Below, piece after piece: positions 17,255-25,892 of a DNA stretch of 64,000 bases. Under the pieces are notes generated by a model. The model saw only the letters and a program-made list of their open reading frames with translations. It did no database searches and had not been told where the DNA came from. The stretch is from assembly GCA_049589355.1 (NCBI GenBank), contig JBAWAP010000323.1:30261-94260 (forward strand), in the 5' to 3' direction. Position 1 is the first letter of the stretch. Every line of letters starts with the position of its first letter. The position numbers and the translations under genes are program-made. Source of the stretch: JBAWAP01 sp049589355 (GTDB lineage Bacteria > Chloroflexota > Anaerolineae > VGOG01).

Positions 17255-18361
17255 GTGGGACGCAATTTCTCGAAACTGGCGCTAGCTTTGGGAATCTTCA
17301 CGGCTGTCTTTCTCAAGTCAGGGGACCGTGTGGCTACAGACCTGGTGGAGGCAACGGCGGGCAGAGTGTACGCATCGCTTGATTGTGCCTCTGCGTCGTG
17401 GGAGCAGGGTGACGACACGGAGGGTCTCACTATCTACGCCCTGGCGAGCCATCCAGGCAGTCCTAAGGTCTATGCGGGCGTTTGGGGGGACGGGGTCTAT
17501 CGCGCGGTCAGCGGTGAGAATTCTTGGTGGCTGACCTCTTTAGGGTCTCCCATCGAGATCGCTTCCCTGGCCATTGATCCCATCAGCCCTGCTGTTGTCT
17601 ACGCGGGAACAAAGGGGGATGGCATCAAAAGGAGTGCCAATGGCGGTGATAGTTGGGGGGCAGTAACGGGCCTGGAGGGCCAGGATGTCTGGTCCCTGGC
17701 GATCACCTCCACAGTCGCTTCCATCTATGCCTACGCCGGTACCGCAGGGGAAATCTACACTAGCACCAACGGGATTAACTGGGGCCTTGCTGGAGGCGCT
17801 GAGATTGGCACAGAGAAGCTCTACGCCCTCGCCGTTGATCCCGAGGACAGCAGAACCGCTTACGTGGGCACGAAGGGAAAAGGGGTCTATCGGACGACCG
17901 ATGGTGGCCTTACCTGGACGCCGAGCGGTCTGTCCCCAATGACCGCTCGGGCACTGGCTATCCACCCCAACGACAGCGAGACCATCTATGCTGGCACACA
18001 GCAATTTGAACAATCTAACCACGGGATTTTCAAGAGCACCGATGGTGGGGCCTCGTGGCCTTTAAGTGGATTAGACAAATACGATGTCTTAGCCATTGCC
18101 ATCAACCCTCGCAACCCCGATTTTGTATATGCAGGAACATCCGGGGATGGTGTCTGGATAAGCTACAATGGGGGCCACAGTTGGCACAGAATGCCCGGCC
18201 TGACAGGTGGCGCTAGCCGGGTCTACTCGCTGGCCCTTTTTACCCCTCAGGGGGAGGACGATTGCCAGGTTCTCTATGCTGGGACCACCGATGGCGTGTG
18301 GGCTCGTACCGTCATGTCCATTCATGTCCTTTACCTGCCTCTTGTTTATAATAAGAGGTAA
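17255..18361 (+). CDS. Secreted BNR/sialidase-type repeat protein
   Basis: About 368 aa with a hydrophobic N-terminus (LALALGIFTAVFL), then six or seven beta-propeller repeats of the pattern VYAGTKGDGIKRSANGGDSW. Such folds are found in sialidase-like and Ycf48/VPS10-like proteins; no sialidase catalytic residues are recognised. The end MSIHVLYLPLVYNKR carries a YLPLV tail also seen in the LVIVD protein. The start GTG at 17255 fits GAGAGGGGGAG eight bases upstream; TTG at 17201 is the alternative. It follows the pentapeptide-repeat protein and may be expressed with it. Confidence 0.75.
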   Translation: MGRNFSKLALALGIFTAVFLKSGDRVATDLVEATAGRVYASLDCASASWEQGDDTEGLTIYALASHPGSPKVYAGVWGDGVYRAVSGENSWWLTSLGSPIEIASLAIDPISPAVVYAGTKGDGIKRSANGGDSWGAVTGLEGQDVWSLAITSTVASIYAYAGTAGEIYTSTNGINWGLAGGAEIGTEKLYALAVDPEDSRTAYVGTKGKGVYRTTDGGLTWTPSGLSPMTARALAIHPNDSETIYAGTQQFEQSNHGIFKSTDGGASWPLSGLDKYDVLAIAINPRNPDFVYAGTSGDGVWISYNGGHSWHRMPGLTGGASRVYSLALFTPQGEDDCQVLYAGTTDGVWARTVMSIHVLYLPLVYNKR

Positions 18362-18392
18362 TTTGCGGGGCAATAGACTCAACAGGTGGCCG

Positions 18393-18737
18393 ATGCGCAT
18401 TGCTGTAGTAGGCCCTTGTGCCTCGGGAAAGACAGCTCTGGCCGAGCGCCTTCAGAATCTGGGCTACGAGGCTCACGAGTGTACCCAAGAGCACTCCTAC
18501 GTGCCAACGATGTGGCAGAAGATCTCCAAGCCGGATGTCCTGATCTATCTGGACGCCAGCCTCCCAGTTGTTGCCGAGCGCCGGTCCGCTGACTGGAGCG
18601 AGGAGTACCTGGCCAAACTAAACCTTCGCCTTTCCCATGCTCGCCAGCACTGTGACCTTTACATTCAAACCGACGAGTTGAGCGAAGAGGAGGTTCTGGA
18701 GAGAGCCCTCGATTTTCTGGAAGGAGGGGGCAGGTGA
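18393..18737 (+). CDS. Small P-loop nucleotide kinase-like protein
   Basis: A 114-aa protein with a Walker A motif GPCASGKTAL at residues 7-16 and the segment DVLIYLDASLPVVAERR, resembling the LID/Walker-B part of small kinases such as shikimate or cytidylate kinases but shorter. The substrate is unknown. The start at 18393 is chosen because the longer open frame upstream overlaps the previous gene in another frame. It precedes a Mth938-like gene. Confidence 0.7.
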   Translation: MRIAVVGPCASGKTALAERLQNLGYEAHECTQEHSYVPTMWQKISKPDVLIYLDASLPVVAERRSADWSEEYLAKLNLRLSHARQHCDLYIQTDELSEEEVLERALDFLEGGGR

Positions 18738-18803
18738 GGGTAGGCTCTCCATGGAAGAATTCATCCCCTCCCCCCACGAGGGGGAAAAGTCAGGTGCAAC
18801 CAC

Positions 18804-19148
18804 ATGAACATTGAAGATTACCACTTTGGCCGGATCGTAATTGACGGCAGGCTCTACACATCCGATGTCATCGTTTTTCCCGATCGCGTCAAGGATGGCT
18901 GGTGGCGAAACGAGGGCCACGAGCTATGCCCAGCCGACCTGTGGGAGGTCGTCCAAGAGAAGCCGGAAGTGCTGGTGGTGGGCACTGGCCACTCGGGCTT
19001 GATGAGGGTCCTGCCGAAAGCGGAGGAGTATCTGGAGCAACAGGGCATCAAGTTGATGGTCGAGAGGACGGCCGAAGCTTGCCAAACGTTCAATCGGCTC
19101 TGCAGCTCTGGGGAGAAGGTTGTGGCCGTCCTTCATTTGACCTGTTGA
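18804..19148 (+). CDS. Mth938-like (DUF498) domain protein
   Basis: A 114-aa single-domain protein of the Mth938/NDUFAF3-like family. YHFGRIVIDGRLYTSDVIV at the start, WWRNEGHEL, and PEVLVVGTGHSGLM are the typical segments. Eukaryotic members assist respiratory complex I assembly; bacterial members are of unknown function. It ends at a strong terminator. Confidence 0.85.
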   Translation: MNIEDYHFGRIVIDGRLYTSDVIVFPDRVKDGWWRNEGHELCPADLWEVVQEKPEVLVVGTGHSGLMRVLPKAEEYLEQQGIKLMVERTAEACQTFNRLCSSGEKVVAVLHLTC

Positions 19149-19159
19149 GGCTGACTATA

Positions 19160-19208
19160 GACCTCCGAGGTTTTGGTAACTGAGGTTCGTAAACCTCGGA
19201 GGTATTTT
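19160..19208 (+). terminator. Intrinsic terminator built from a palindromic repeat
   Basis: GACCTCCGAGGTTT and AAACCTCGGAGGT enclose a 17-base loop and are followed by ATTTTTTG. Arms match the palindrome that codes the radical SAM tail at 12661. Confidence 0.9.
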
Positions 19209-19225
19209 TTGGGGGGATCGGCCAT

Positions 19226-19254
19226 TTGACAGATGAGGGGCAATGGGCTATAAT
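19226..19254 (+). promoter_or_regulatory. Consensus promoter for secDF
   Basis: TTGACA and TATAAT are separated by 17 bases, both perfect consensus. The start is expected near 19261, which gives a leader of about 113 bases. Confidence 0.92.
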
Positions 19255-19272
19255 CTACTGCGTTTGTCACTG

Positions 19273-19349
19273 AAGTCTGAGAACTTGTCTGAAAAGTAGC
19301 GGGCTGGGCTCCCACGCGATCTGCTGGTTTTTCAGACGAGCTCTGAGTC
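19273..19349 (+). promoter_or_regulatory. Long hairpin in the secD leader
   Basis: Left arm AAGTCTGAGAACTTGTCTG (continuing AAAA) pairs with TTTTTCAGACGAGCTCTGAG, about 18 of 21 positions, around a 32-base loop. It fills the secD 5' leader and ends before the GGGAGGGGAGG ribosome site. It may be a repeat element or a regulator; it matches no riboswitch class I know. Confidence 0.65.
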
Positions 19350-19373
19350 CATGGGAGGGGAGGAAAGTCGCTT

Positions 19374-20873
19374 TTGAGAGAGAGAAATGTTGGCTTATTG
19401 ATTGGCATCATAGTTCTGGCCCTGGCGGCTATCTGGGTGGACTTGCCGACCAACCCGGGCCTTCACATTCACCTGGGCCCCATCAACTTCGATAAGGACA
19501 TCAGGGTTCACCAGGGGTTGGACCTGCAGGGAGGCTTGCAGGTGCTCCTGGAGGCGGATCTGGCCGAGGGCGAAGCCATTGATCCTGGCGCTATGGATGC
19601 AGCCAAGGTCATCGTCGGGAACCGCGTTGATGCCCTGGGCGTGGCCGAGCCCCTGGTCCAATCGCAGGGCGAACGGCGGATCATCGTCGAGCTGCCGGGG
19701 GTGAAAGATCCTGAGTTGGCTATTGCCACCATCCGTGAGACAGGTCTCTTGGAGTTTGTTGATGGGGGCAGTACGTTCTTGCCTCCGGACACGGTGGTCA
19801 GAACCACCGTCGGCGGTCTGGAGAGCGCGGAGACAGTGCCCACGGCTGCTCCTACAGAAGTAGTGACCCCAACAGTGGGGATCACGGGCACGTCCACTGT
19901 TGGTCCTACAGGTGAGGTTACCTCCACGGCGGAGGCTACAGTTGCCGTCACTCCTACAGTGCCGGTTCCTACCGGACAGGTTTACACCACGGTTATGACG
20001 GGCAAGGAGTTGGAGACAGCCAACGTTGCCTTGGATCAGTATGGTAAGCCGGAGATTCAGTTCAGCCTGAAGTCTGAAGGGGCCAGTACTTTCGCTACCT
20101 TCACCAGCCGGAACGTGGGGAAGTTTCTGTGCATTGTTCTAGACAAACAAGTCATCTCCTGCCCACGGATTCAAACCGCTATCACCGAGGGCCAAGCTCG
20201 TATTACCGGTGAGTTTACTTTGGAGGAAGCGCGAAGTCTGGCTATCCAGTTGCGTTACGGCGCTTTGCCGGTTCCCCTGAGAGTGGAGACGACTCGCACC
20301 GTCGGCCCTACCCTGGGCCAGGACTCGGTGCGGAAGAGCACCACCGCTGGGGCCATCGGGCTGAGTATCGTCTTCCTCTTTATGCTCGTCTACTATCGGT
20401 TCCCTGGCTTTCTGGCCGACCTGGCCCTGGCCATCTATGCCCTTCTCAACTTTGCGATCTACAAATTTGGCCTGCCGCCACTCTTTGGTTACGTCACCTT
20501 GACCCTGCCCGGTATCGCTGGCTTTTTGCTCTCCACCGGCATGGCTGTAGATGCCAACATCCTCATCTTCGAGCGGATGAAAGAGGAGTTGCGGGCCGGA
20601 CGCAGTCTGGGAGCAGCCATCGAGGCTGGCTTTAGCCGTGCCTGGACCTCCATCCGCGACTCTAATATTTCCACCATCATCACTTGTGCTATTCTATTCT
20701 ACTTTGGCTCCACCTTTGGAGCCAGCATGGTCAAGGGTTTCGCTCTCACCCTGATCATCGGTGTGAGTATCAGTATGTTCACCGCCGTCACGATCACCCG
20801 CACCTTCGTTCGCCTCGCCTTCGATGCGTTCGGCGACACTCTGCGGGATAAAAGATGGCTTTTGGGAGTGTAG
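19374..20873 (+). CDS. secD: Protein-export membrane protein SecD
   Basis: A 499-aa SecD. It works with SecF to use the proton gradient for late steps of Sec export. An N-terminal membrane helix (LLIGIIVLALAAIWVDL) is followed by DIRVHQGLDLQGGLQVLLEA, the large outside domain, and five C-terminal helices containing GMAVDANILIFERMKEEL. A Thr/Pro/Val-rich stretch (about residues 140-205, TETVP-like low complexity) interrupts the outside domain and is not usual in SecD. The start codon is TTG, with GGGAGGGGAGGAAAG upstream. SecF follows after nine bases. Confidence 0.95.
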   Translation: MRERNVGLLIGIIVLALAAIWVDLPTNPGLHIHLGPINFDKDIRVHQGLDLQGGLQVLLEADLAEGEAIDPGAMDAAKVIVGNRVDALGVAEPLVQSQGERRIIVELPGVKDPELAIATIRETGLLEFVDGGSTFLPPDTVVRTTVGGLESAETVPTAAPTEVVTPTVGITGTSTVGPTGEVTSTAEATVAVTPTVPVPTGQVYTTVMTGKELETANVALDQYGKPEIQFSLKSEGASTFATFTSRNVGKFLCIVLDKQVISCPRIQTAITEGQARITGEFTLEEARSLAIQLRYGALPVPLRVETTRTVGPTLGQDSVRKSTTAGAIGLSIVFLFMLVYYRFPGFLADLALAIYALLNFAIYKFGLPPLFGYVTLTLPGIAGFLLSTGMAVDANILIFERMKEELRAGRSLGAAIEAGFSRAWTSIRDSNISTIITCAILFYFGSTFGASMVKGFALTLIIGVSISMFTAVTITRTFVRLAFDAFGDTLRDKRWLLGV

Positions 20874-20882
20874 GAGACAACC

Positions 20883-21833
20883 ATGTTTAACATTATCGGC
20901 AAACGCTACTGGTATTTTCTGATTTCAGCCCTGCTTATCGTTCCAGGTCTGATAGCAATGACCTACTCCACCATCACCTATGGCACACCGGTGAGGCTGA
21001 GCATTGATTTCACCGGCGGCAGCCTGATGGTGATCAAATTTCAGCAGCCCGCTACAGAGGGTGCTATCCGCGACGTCTTCATGAGCTATGGCTTCACTAA
21101 CCCTGTAATACAGCATTTGGGTAAGCCAGAAGACAACACCTGGCAGGTGCGTGTAGGGTTCACTGATCTGGAGACGGTGGACAAGATCAAAGCATCGTTG
21201 GCGGACCAGATTGGTCCTATTGATGAGGCCAGCTCTAGCTTCAGCACTATCGGCCCGGCCGTGGGGCACGAGGTGACCCGGTCTGCTGCCGTGGCGGTGG
21301 TCATCGCTTCGTTGCTGGTAGGAGCGTTCATCATCATCACCTTCCGCCGCGTCCCCAACGCCTTCCGCTACGGCGTCAGCGCTATCTCGGCCATGGTCCA
21401 CGATATCCTGGTTGCCTTGGGGTTCGTCTCCATTATGGGGCTTCTCTTCAACTGGGAAGTGGATGCCCTCTTTCTGACGGCCATCCTGACCGTCATTGGC
21501 TTTTCGGTGCAGGATAAAATTGTGGTCTTTGATCGCATCCGTGAGAACACGCCCAAGCGACGGGGTGAGCCTTACGAGACCATCGTCAACCGCAGCATCC
21601 TGGAGGTCATTCACCGCTCCCTGACCACTCAGCTCAACGCCATGTTCGTGATGATTGCCATCTTGCTCTTCGGTGGAGCCAGCATTAAGCAGTTCATCGC
21701 CGTGATGTTGGTCGGGATGGTCACCGCCACCTACTCATCAATTTTCATCGCCGTACCGCTGTTAGTCGTTTGGGAAAAGGGCGAGGCGGGTCAATTCTTC
21801 CGCAACCTGCGAAGGCGAGAGGCAGCGGCCTAG
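20883..21833 (+). CDS. secF: Protein-export membrane protein SecF
   Basis: A 316-aa SecF with the expected six membrane helices. SIDFTGGSLMVIKF lies in the first outside loop, and GFSVQDKIVVFDRIRENTPK carries the conserved charged residue region. It ends with a typical basic tail. It forms the SecDF complex with the gene directly upstream. Confidence 0.95.
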   Translation: MFNIIGKRYWYFLISALLIVPGLIAMTYSTITYGTPVRLSIDFTGGSLMVIKFQQPATEGAIRDVFMSYGFTNPVIQHLGKPEDNTWQVRVGFTDLETVDKIKASLADQIGPIDEASSSFSTIGPAVGHEVTRSAAVAVVIASLLVGAFIIITFRRVPNAFRYGVSAISAMVHDILVALGFVSIMGLLFNWEVDALFLTAILTVIGFSVQDKIVVFDRIRENTPKRRGEPYETIVNRSILEVIHRSLTTQLNAMFVMIAILLFGGASIKQFIAVMLVGMVTATYSSIFIAVPLLVVWEKGEAGQFFRNLRRREAAA

Positions 21834-21903
21834 GGAATCAGTTTGTGGCTCATCGGTTGTCATGCAGATGTAGGCTGGTTCCAATGCAAGCAGAGGGTGA
21901 AAA

Positions 21904-23823
21904 ATGAAGAGGACGAACCTTCGGAGGGTTGCTCTGGCTGCCCTGAGCCTTTGGCTCATGCTGGCAGCCATTTCTCTTTCTGGGTTACCCGTTTTGCCGG
22001 CGGGTGCCCAGGACGGTGTGACGCTGGAACTGGTGGCCCAACTCAGGGGGACAACTTATGCCGTCCACGTGATTGGCAACTATGCCTACATCGGCGAGGG
22101 GCCAAGGCTGGTCGTCCTGGACATCTCCGACCCGGCCAACCCCACGGAGGTGGGCCGCACCGACGTGCTACACGGCGTTGTGTGGGGTGTTCACGTGGTG
22201 GGGGATTACGCCTACGTTGCCGCTGGGCCTGATGGCCTGCGGGTCATCTCGGTCGCTGACAAGGCCAACCCTATTGAGGTTGGCTTTCTCGACACCCCTG
22301 GCTGGGCCTATGGCGTTCACGTCGTGGGGGACTACGCCTACGTTGCCGATGAAGAAGGTGGCCTGCGGGTCATCTCGGTTGCCGACAAGGCCAGTCCCAC
22401 CGAGGCTGGCTTCTTCAATACGCCCGGTGTAGCGTACGGCGTTCAGGTAGTGGGGGATTACGCCTACGTCGCCGATTATGGCGCTGGTCTGCGGGTCATC
22501 ACCGTTGCGGACAAGGCCGACCCAACCGAGGTAGGTTTCTTCGACACCGATAGCCTGGCATGGGGCGTTCGCGTCGTGGAGGACTATGCCTACGTCACCG
22601 ATTATCTGGAGGGCCTTCGAATCATCTCGGTTGCCGACAAGGCGAATCCCACTGAGGTCAGCTTCTTTGACACATCTGGCTATGCTTATGGCGTTCACGT
22701 GATGGGCGACTATGCCTACGTAGCCAACGCCGCTGGCCTATGGGTCATCTCGGTTGCGGACAAGGCGAACCCCACCGAGGTCAGCTTCTTCGACACGCCA
22801 GGCTCGGCGTATGGCGTTCATGTTGTGGGGGACTACGCCTACGTCGCCGATAGGTGGGAGGGTCTGCGGGTCATCTCTGTAGCTGACAAGGCGAACCCCA
22901 CCGAGGTGGGCTACTTCGACACGGCTGGCCAGGCAGAGGGCGTTAACGTCGTGGGGGACTACGCCTACATCGCCGGTTGGAGAGCTGGCCTGCGGGTCAT
23001 CTCGATTGCGGACAAGGCGCACCCCACCGAGGTTGGCTACTTCGACACGCCTGGCTCGGCAGAGGGCGTTCACGTGGTGGGGGACTACGCCTACGTCGCC
23101 GATTGGGATCAGGGACTTCGGGTCATCTCGGTTGCGGATGAGGCTCACCCCACCGAGGTTGGCTTCTTCGATACGCCCGGCACGGCAAGGGGAGTTCACG
23201 CCGTGGGGGACTACGCCTACGTCGCCGATGGCGGCGAGGGCCTACGAGTCATCTCGGTGGCTGACAAGGCCAACCCCGCCGAGGTTGGCTACTTCGATAC
23301 GTCCGGCACGGCATACGGCGTTCACGTCGTCGGTGACTACGCCTACGTCGCCGATGAGAGAGGGGGCCTTCGGATCATCTCGGTGGTGGATAGGGCCAAC
23401 CCGGCCGAGGTTGGCTTCTTCGACAGGGCAGGCGCTGCAGATGGCGTTCACGTGGTGGGGAATTACGCCTACGTCGCTGATTCCGATGAGGGCCTTCGAG
23501 TCATCTCCGTTGCCGACAAGGCAAATCCCACTGAGGTCGGCTTCTTCGACACGTCTGGCTATGCTTATGCCGTTCACGTCGTGGGGAACTACGCCTACGT
23601 CGCCGATCATAGGGAGGGCCTTCTGGTCATCTCCGTTGCTGACAAGGCTAACCCCACCGAGGTGGGCTCCTTCGACACGCCTGGCAGGGCGGTGGGCGTT
23701 CAGGTGGCAGGGGACTACGCCTACGTCGCCGATTTGGATGGTGGGCTGGTCATCCTGCGCATCATCAGGGAGCTGCCTTACACGATCTGCCTGCCCCTTG
23801 TCCTCAAAAACTACGGCCCGTAA
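21904..23823 (+). CDS. Secreted LVIVD-repeat beta-propeller protein
   Basis: A 639-aa exported protein. A signal peptide (residues about 1-36, ending VLPAGAQ) is followed by thirteen full 42-residue repeats and one partial, consensus GDYAYVADxxxGLRVISVAD KANPTEVGFFDT. LVIVD repeats form beta-propellers seen in surface proteins of bacteria and archaea. The repeats are very alike at the DNA level too (126-bp period), which indicates recent expansion or gene conversion. The C-terminus YTICLPLVLKNYGP matches the YLPLV tail of the BNR protein. Function is probably surface adhesion or binding (inference). Confidence 0.88.
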   Translation: MKRTNLRRVALAALSLWLMLAAISLSGLPVLPAGAQDGVTLELVAQLRGTTYAVHVIGNYAYIGEGPRLVVLDISDPANPTEVGRTDVLHGVVWGVHVVGDYAYVAAGPDGLRVISVADKANPIEVGFLDTPGWAYGVHVVGDYAYVADEEGGLRVISVADKASPTEAGFFNTPGVAYGVQVVGDYAYVADYGAGLRVITVADKADPTEVGFFDTDSLAWGVRVVEDYAYVTDYLEGLRIISVADKANPTEVSFFDTSGYAYGVHVMGDYAYVANAAGLWVISVADKANPTEVSFFDTPGSAYGVHVVGDYAYVADRWEGLRVISVADKANPTEVGYFDTAGQAEGVNVVGDYAYIAGWRAGLRVISIADKAHPTEVGYFDTPGSAEGVHVVGDYAYVADWDQGLRVISVADEAHPTEVGFFDTPGTARGVHAVGDYAYVADGGEGLRVISVADKANPAEVGYFDTSGTAYGVHVVGDYAYVADERGGLRIISVVDRANPAEVGFFDRAGAADGVHVVGNYAYVADSDEGLRVISVADKANPTEVGFFDTSGYAYAVHVVGNYAYVADHREGLLVISVADKANPTEVGSFDTPGRAVGVQVAGDYAYVADLDGGLVILRIIRELPYTICLPLVLKNYGP

Positions 23824-23895
23824 GCCTGTGAATAGAGTTCGCAGGCTGGGAGCCAAAGCACGCCGAGGCGTGTTCTCCTATATGGGCCTACACGC

Positions 23896-23925
23896 GGGGT
23901 TGAGAAGAGTCTCAGCCCCGTTTTT
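23896..23925 (+). terminator. Intrinsic terminator after the LVIVD gene
   Basis: Perfect stem GGGGTTGAGA / TCTCAGCCCC with loop AGAG is followed by GTTTTTCG. Confidence 0.9.
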
Positions 23926-23929
23926 CGTT

Positions 23930-23958
23930 TTGACGCCCAAGACTTTATGTGCTATGAT
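23930..23958 (+). promoter_or_regulatory. Promoter for thiI
   Basis: TTGACG and TATGAT are separated by 17 bases. The -35 box starts right after the upstream terminator; the leader is about 85 bases. Confidence 0.8.
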
Positions 23959-23976
23959 AGAAGGGAGGGTATGGCC

Positions 23977-24022
23977 GGAGTGCAGGCGCAAGCCTGCGGG
24001 GGCGGACTTGCGTCCGCACTCC
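23977..24022 (+). repeat. Two-hairpin cloverleaf repeat in thiI leader
   Basis: Outer arms GGAGTGC and GCACTCC enclose hairpins GCAGGC-GCAA-GCCTGC and GCGGAC-TTGC-GTCCGC. The shape is a neat three-way junction of 46 bases, which looks like a mobile REP-type element that has landed in the leader. Confidence 0.75.
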
Positions 24023-24050
24023 AGGGAGTTTTTCCGTCTGAGGATAGAGC

Positions 24051-25169
24051 ATGGGATTGATCGTGATTCGCTACGGCGAGATTGGTTTGAAGGGCAAGAA
24101 CAGGCCGTACTTCGTCAAGCGGCTGCGCAAGAACATCAGAGACTGCCTGAAAAAGAACGGCATGACGGGTGAGGTGCACAGCGTCGGGCAGCGCATCTAT
24201 GTGCAGGTCGAGGACGTGGAGCGGGCCGTCGAGAAGCTGCGGGACGTGTTCGGCGTGGTTTCGCTGAGCCCGGCTCAGGAGGTTCCGGCCGACATTGAGG
24301 CCATCAAGGCAGAGGCCCTGAGTATGGCCGAGCAAGCTGGCCTGGATGAGACGCGAACTTTCCGAGTGCAGAGCCGCCGGGCCGACAAGTCTTTTTCCCT
24401 GATCTCGCCTGAGATCAACCGCCTGGTCGGCGCTCACGTTCAGAAGGCGGCTGGGGCGCGGGTTGACCTCTCCGACGAGGCTGACCTCACCATCGGCGTC
24501 GAGGTGCGTCGGGGCCACGCGCTGGTCTTTGGTCAGACGGTGGCTGGGCATGGGGGATTGCCCTTGGGCACCGAGGGTCGAGCAGTGGCTTTGATCTCCG
24601 GCGGCATTGACTCGCCTGTGGCCGCCTGGCTGATGATGAAGCGGGGGTGTGGGGTGATCCCCATCCACTTTCGCCAGAGCGAGGTGGAGATGGCGAAGTT
24701 CATGGACAACTGTGAGGTCTTGTCTCGCTACGCCTACGGCTGGGACATCCTCCCCATCGTGCTGGATCACCAAGAGGTTTTTGGCGAAACCTACGAGAAG
24801 CTCCGACGCGTCGGTGCGGAGCGCTGGGCCTGCATCTTCTGCAAGCGGACCCTGCTCCAAAAAGCCTGCCAAATCGCCGATCAGCACAAGGCCAAGGCCC
24901 TGGTCATGGGGGACTCGCTGGGCCAGGTGGCCAGCCAGACTCTGGATAATCTGGAGGTCATCTCCTACGGCATCGAAAAGCCGATCCTGCGCCCTCTCAT
25001 CGGCCTGGACAAGACGGAGGTCACCGCCCTGGCGCGGCGCATCGGCACCTTTGAGATCTCCACCCGGGAAGCCAGGTCTTGTCCCTTCTTGCCGCCCGAC
25101 CCGCTGACCAAGGCCAGTTTGCCAAAACTAAGGGCTGTCATGGAGAAGATGGAAGACAGTGAAGCGTGA
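24051..25169 (+). CDS. thiI: tRNA 4-thiouridine synthase ThiI
   Basis: A 372-aa sulfurtransferase. A ferredoxin-like start (VIRYGEIGLKGKNRPYFVKR) and THUMP domain are followed by the PP-loop ATP site ALISGGIDSPVAAWLMMKRG (near residue 180). ThiI activates U8 of tRNA for sulfur insertion and can supply sulfur for thiamin. There is no C-terminal rhodanese domain, as in many non-enterobacterial ThiI. The last codons and stop merge into a heptamer repeat array. Confidence 0.94.
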   Translation: MGLIVIRYGEIGLKGKNRPYFVKRLRKNIRDCLKKNGMTGEVHSVGQRIYVQVEDVERAVEKLRDVFGVVSLSPAQEVPADIEAIKAEALSMAEQAGLDETRTFRVQSRRADKSFSLISPEINRLVGAHVQKAAGARVDLSDEADLTIGVEVRRGHALVFGQTVAGHGGLPLGTEGRAVALISGGIDSPVAAWLMMKRGCGVIPIHFRQSEVEMAKFMDNCEVLSRYAYGWDILPIVLDHQEVFGETYEKLRRVGAERWACIFCKRTLLQKACQIADQHKAKALVMGDSLGQVASQTLDNLEVISYGIEKPILRPLIGLDKTEVTALARRIGTFEISTREARSCPFLPPDPLTKASLPKLRAVMEKMEDSEA

Positions 25170-25234
25170 GACGTGATGCGTGAAGACGTGAAGTGTGTTG
25201 CGTGTTCCGTGACGCAGTACGCAATACGCAGCAC
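25161..25234. repeat. Heptamer array with inverted halves (GCGTGA/ACGCA type)
   Basis: Left part is built from GACGTGA/TGCGTGA units; the right part from TACGCAA/TACGCAG units complementary to them. It contains the thiI stop and fills the gap to the DUF4416 gene. Confidence 0.75.
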
Positions 25235-25249
25235 GGCTCAGGATGAACC

Positions 25250-25771
25250 ATGGGAAAAGTCGAAGAACCCCTGCCAGTGAAGTTGATAGCTAGCATGTTT
25301 GCAGGCAGCGGGGAGCTGCTGGAGGAGGCCAGGGTCAGGTTAAGTCAGGAGTTCGGCCCCATTGATTATGAAAGCGAACTCTTGCCCTTTGACCATACCA
25401 CCTACTATGTGGCGGAGTTCGGGGAGAACCTGAAGCGGAGGTTTGTAGCCTTTGCGGAGCTTGTGCACCCAGGCAAACTGACGGAAATCAAGCTGCTGAC
25501 CAACGCTTTGGAGATGGAATGGGCTGTGGAAGGAAAGCGGCGGATCAACATTGACCCTGGCTACGTCTCCCACTCTAAGCTGGTCTTGGCCACCACCAAG
25601 GATCACGCCCACCGTATCTATCTGGGTCAGGGCATCTACGCCGAGGTGACCCTGCACTTTCGCGACGGCACCTTCCGTCCCTGGCCGTGGACCTATCCCG
25701 ACTACGCCAGCCCGCCTCTCATTGCCATCTTCAACCAGATCCGGGGGCTTTACGTGAAGCAATTGCGGTAA
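25250..25771 (+). CDS. DUF4416 family protein
   Basis: A 173-aa cytoplasmic protein. PVKLIASMFAGSGELLEEA at the start, FDHTTYYVAEFGENLKRRF and NIDPGYVSHSKLVLATTKDH are the standard DUF4416 segments. The family is widespread in thermophilic and anaerobic bacteria without an assigned function; conserved His and Asp residues hint at metal or nucleotide binding. It follows thiI in the same direction. Confidence 0.85.
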   Translation: MGKVEEPLPVKLIASMFAGSGELLEEARVRLSQEFGPIDYESELLPFDHTTYYVAEFGENLKRRFVAFAELVHPGKLTEIKLLTNALEMEWAVEGKRRINIDPGYVSHSKLVLATTKDHAHRIYLGQGIYAEVTLHFRDGTFRPWPWTYPDYASPPLIAIFNQIRGLYVKQLR

Positions 25772-25778
25772 GCATTCA

Positions 25779-25879
25779 GACCCTTGGGGTTTTTCCAGGC
25801 GAAACTGGGGCCCTGATCTTCCACGGCATTGAGAAATACAATAGAGCCCGCATTTTTGGCGACAAAACCCCAAGGGTCT
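25779..25879. repeat. Inverted repeat with AGACCCTTGGGGTTTT arms
   Basis: Perfect 16-bp arms at 25779-25794 and 25864-25879 enclose 69 bases. It lies between converging genes and has the same architecture as the GAAACCAGG element at 10253. It may end transcripts in both directions. Confidence 0.85.
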
Positions 25880-25892
25880 CATAGTGAGAGAG

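Noticed and set aside
19255..19373. secD leader considered as a known riboswitch or arrest-peptide ORF
   Set aside because: No matching motif and no convincing short ORF with a ribosome site; described only as a hairpin.
21904..23823. Regular repeats considered as CRISPR
   Set aside because: The period is 126 bp and coding, with conserved protein motifs and no spacer structure.
23930..24050. thiI leader considered as a thiamin riboswitch
   Set aside because: It lacks the conserved TPP box (CTGAGA ... ACCTGATCTGG); only a symmetric repeat is present.
23006..24172. Overlapping frames on both strands of the LVIVD gene (up to 388 codons)
   Set aside because: They follow from the 126-bp coding repeat, are rich in Thr/Pro/Ser or in inverted motif copies, and have no known domain.
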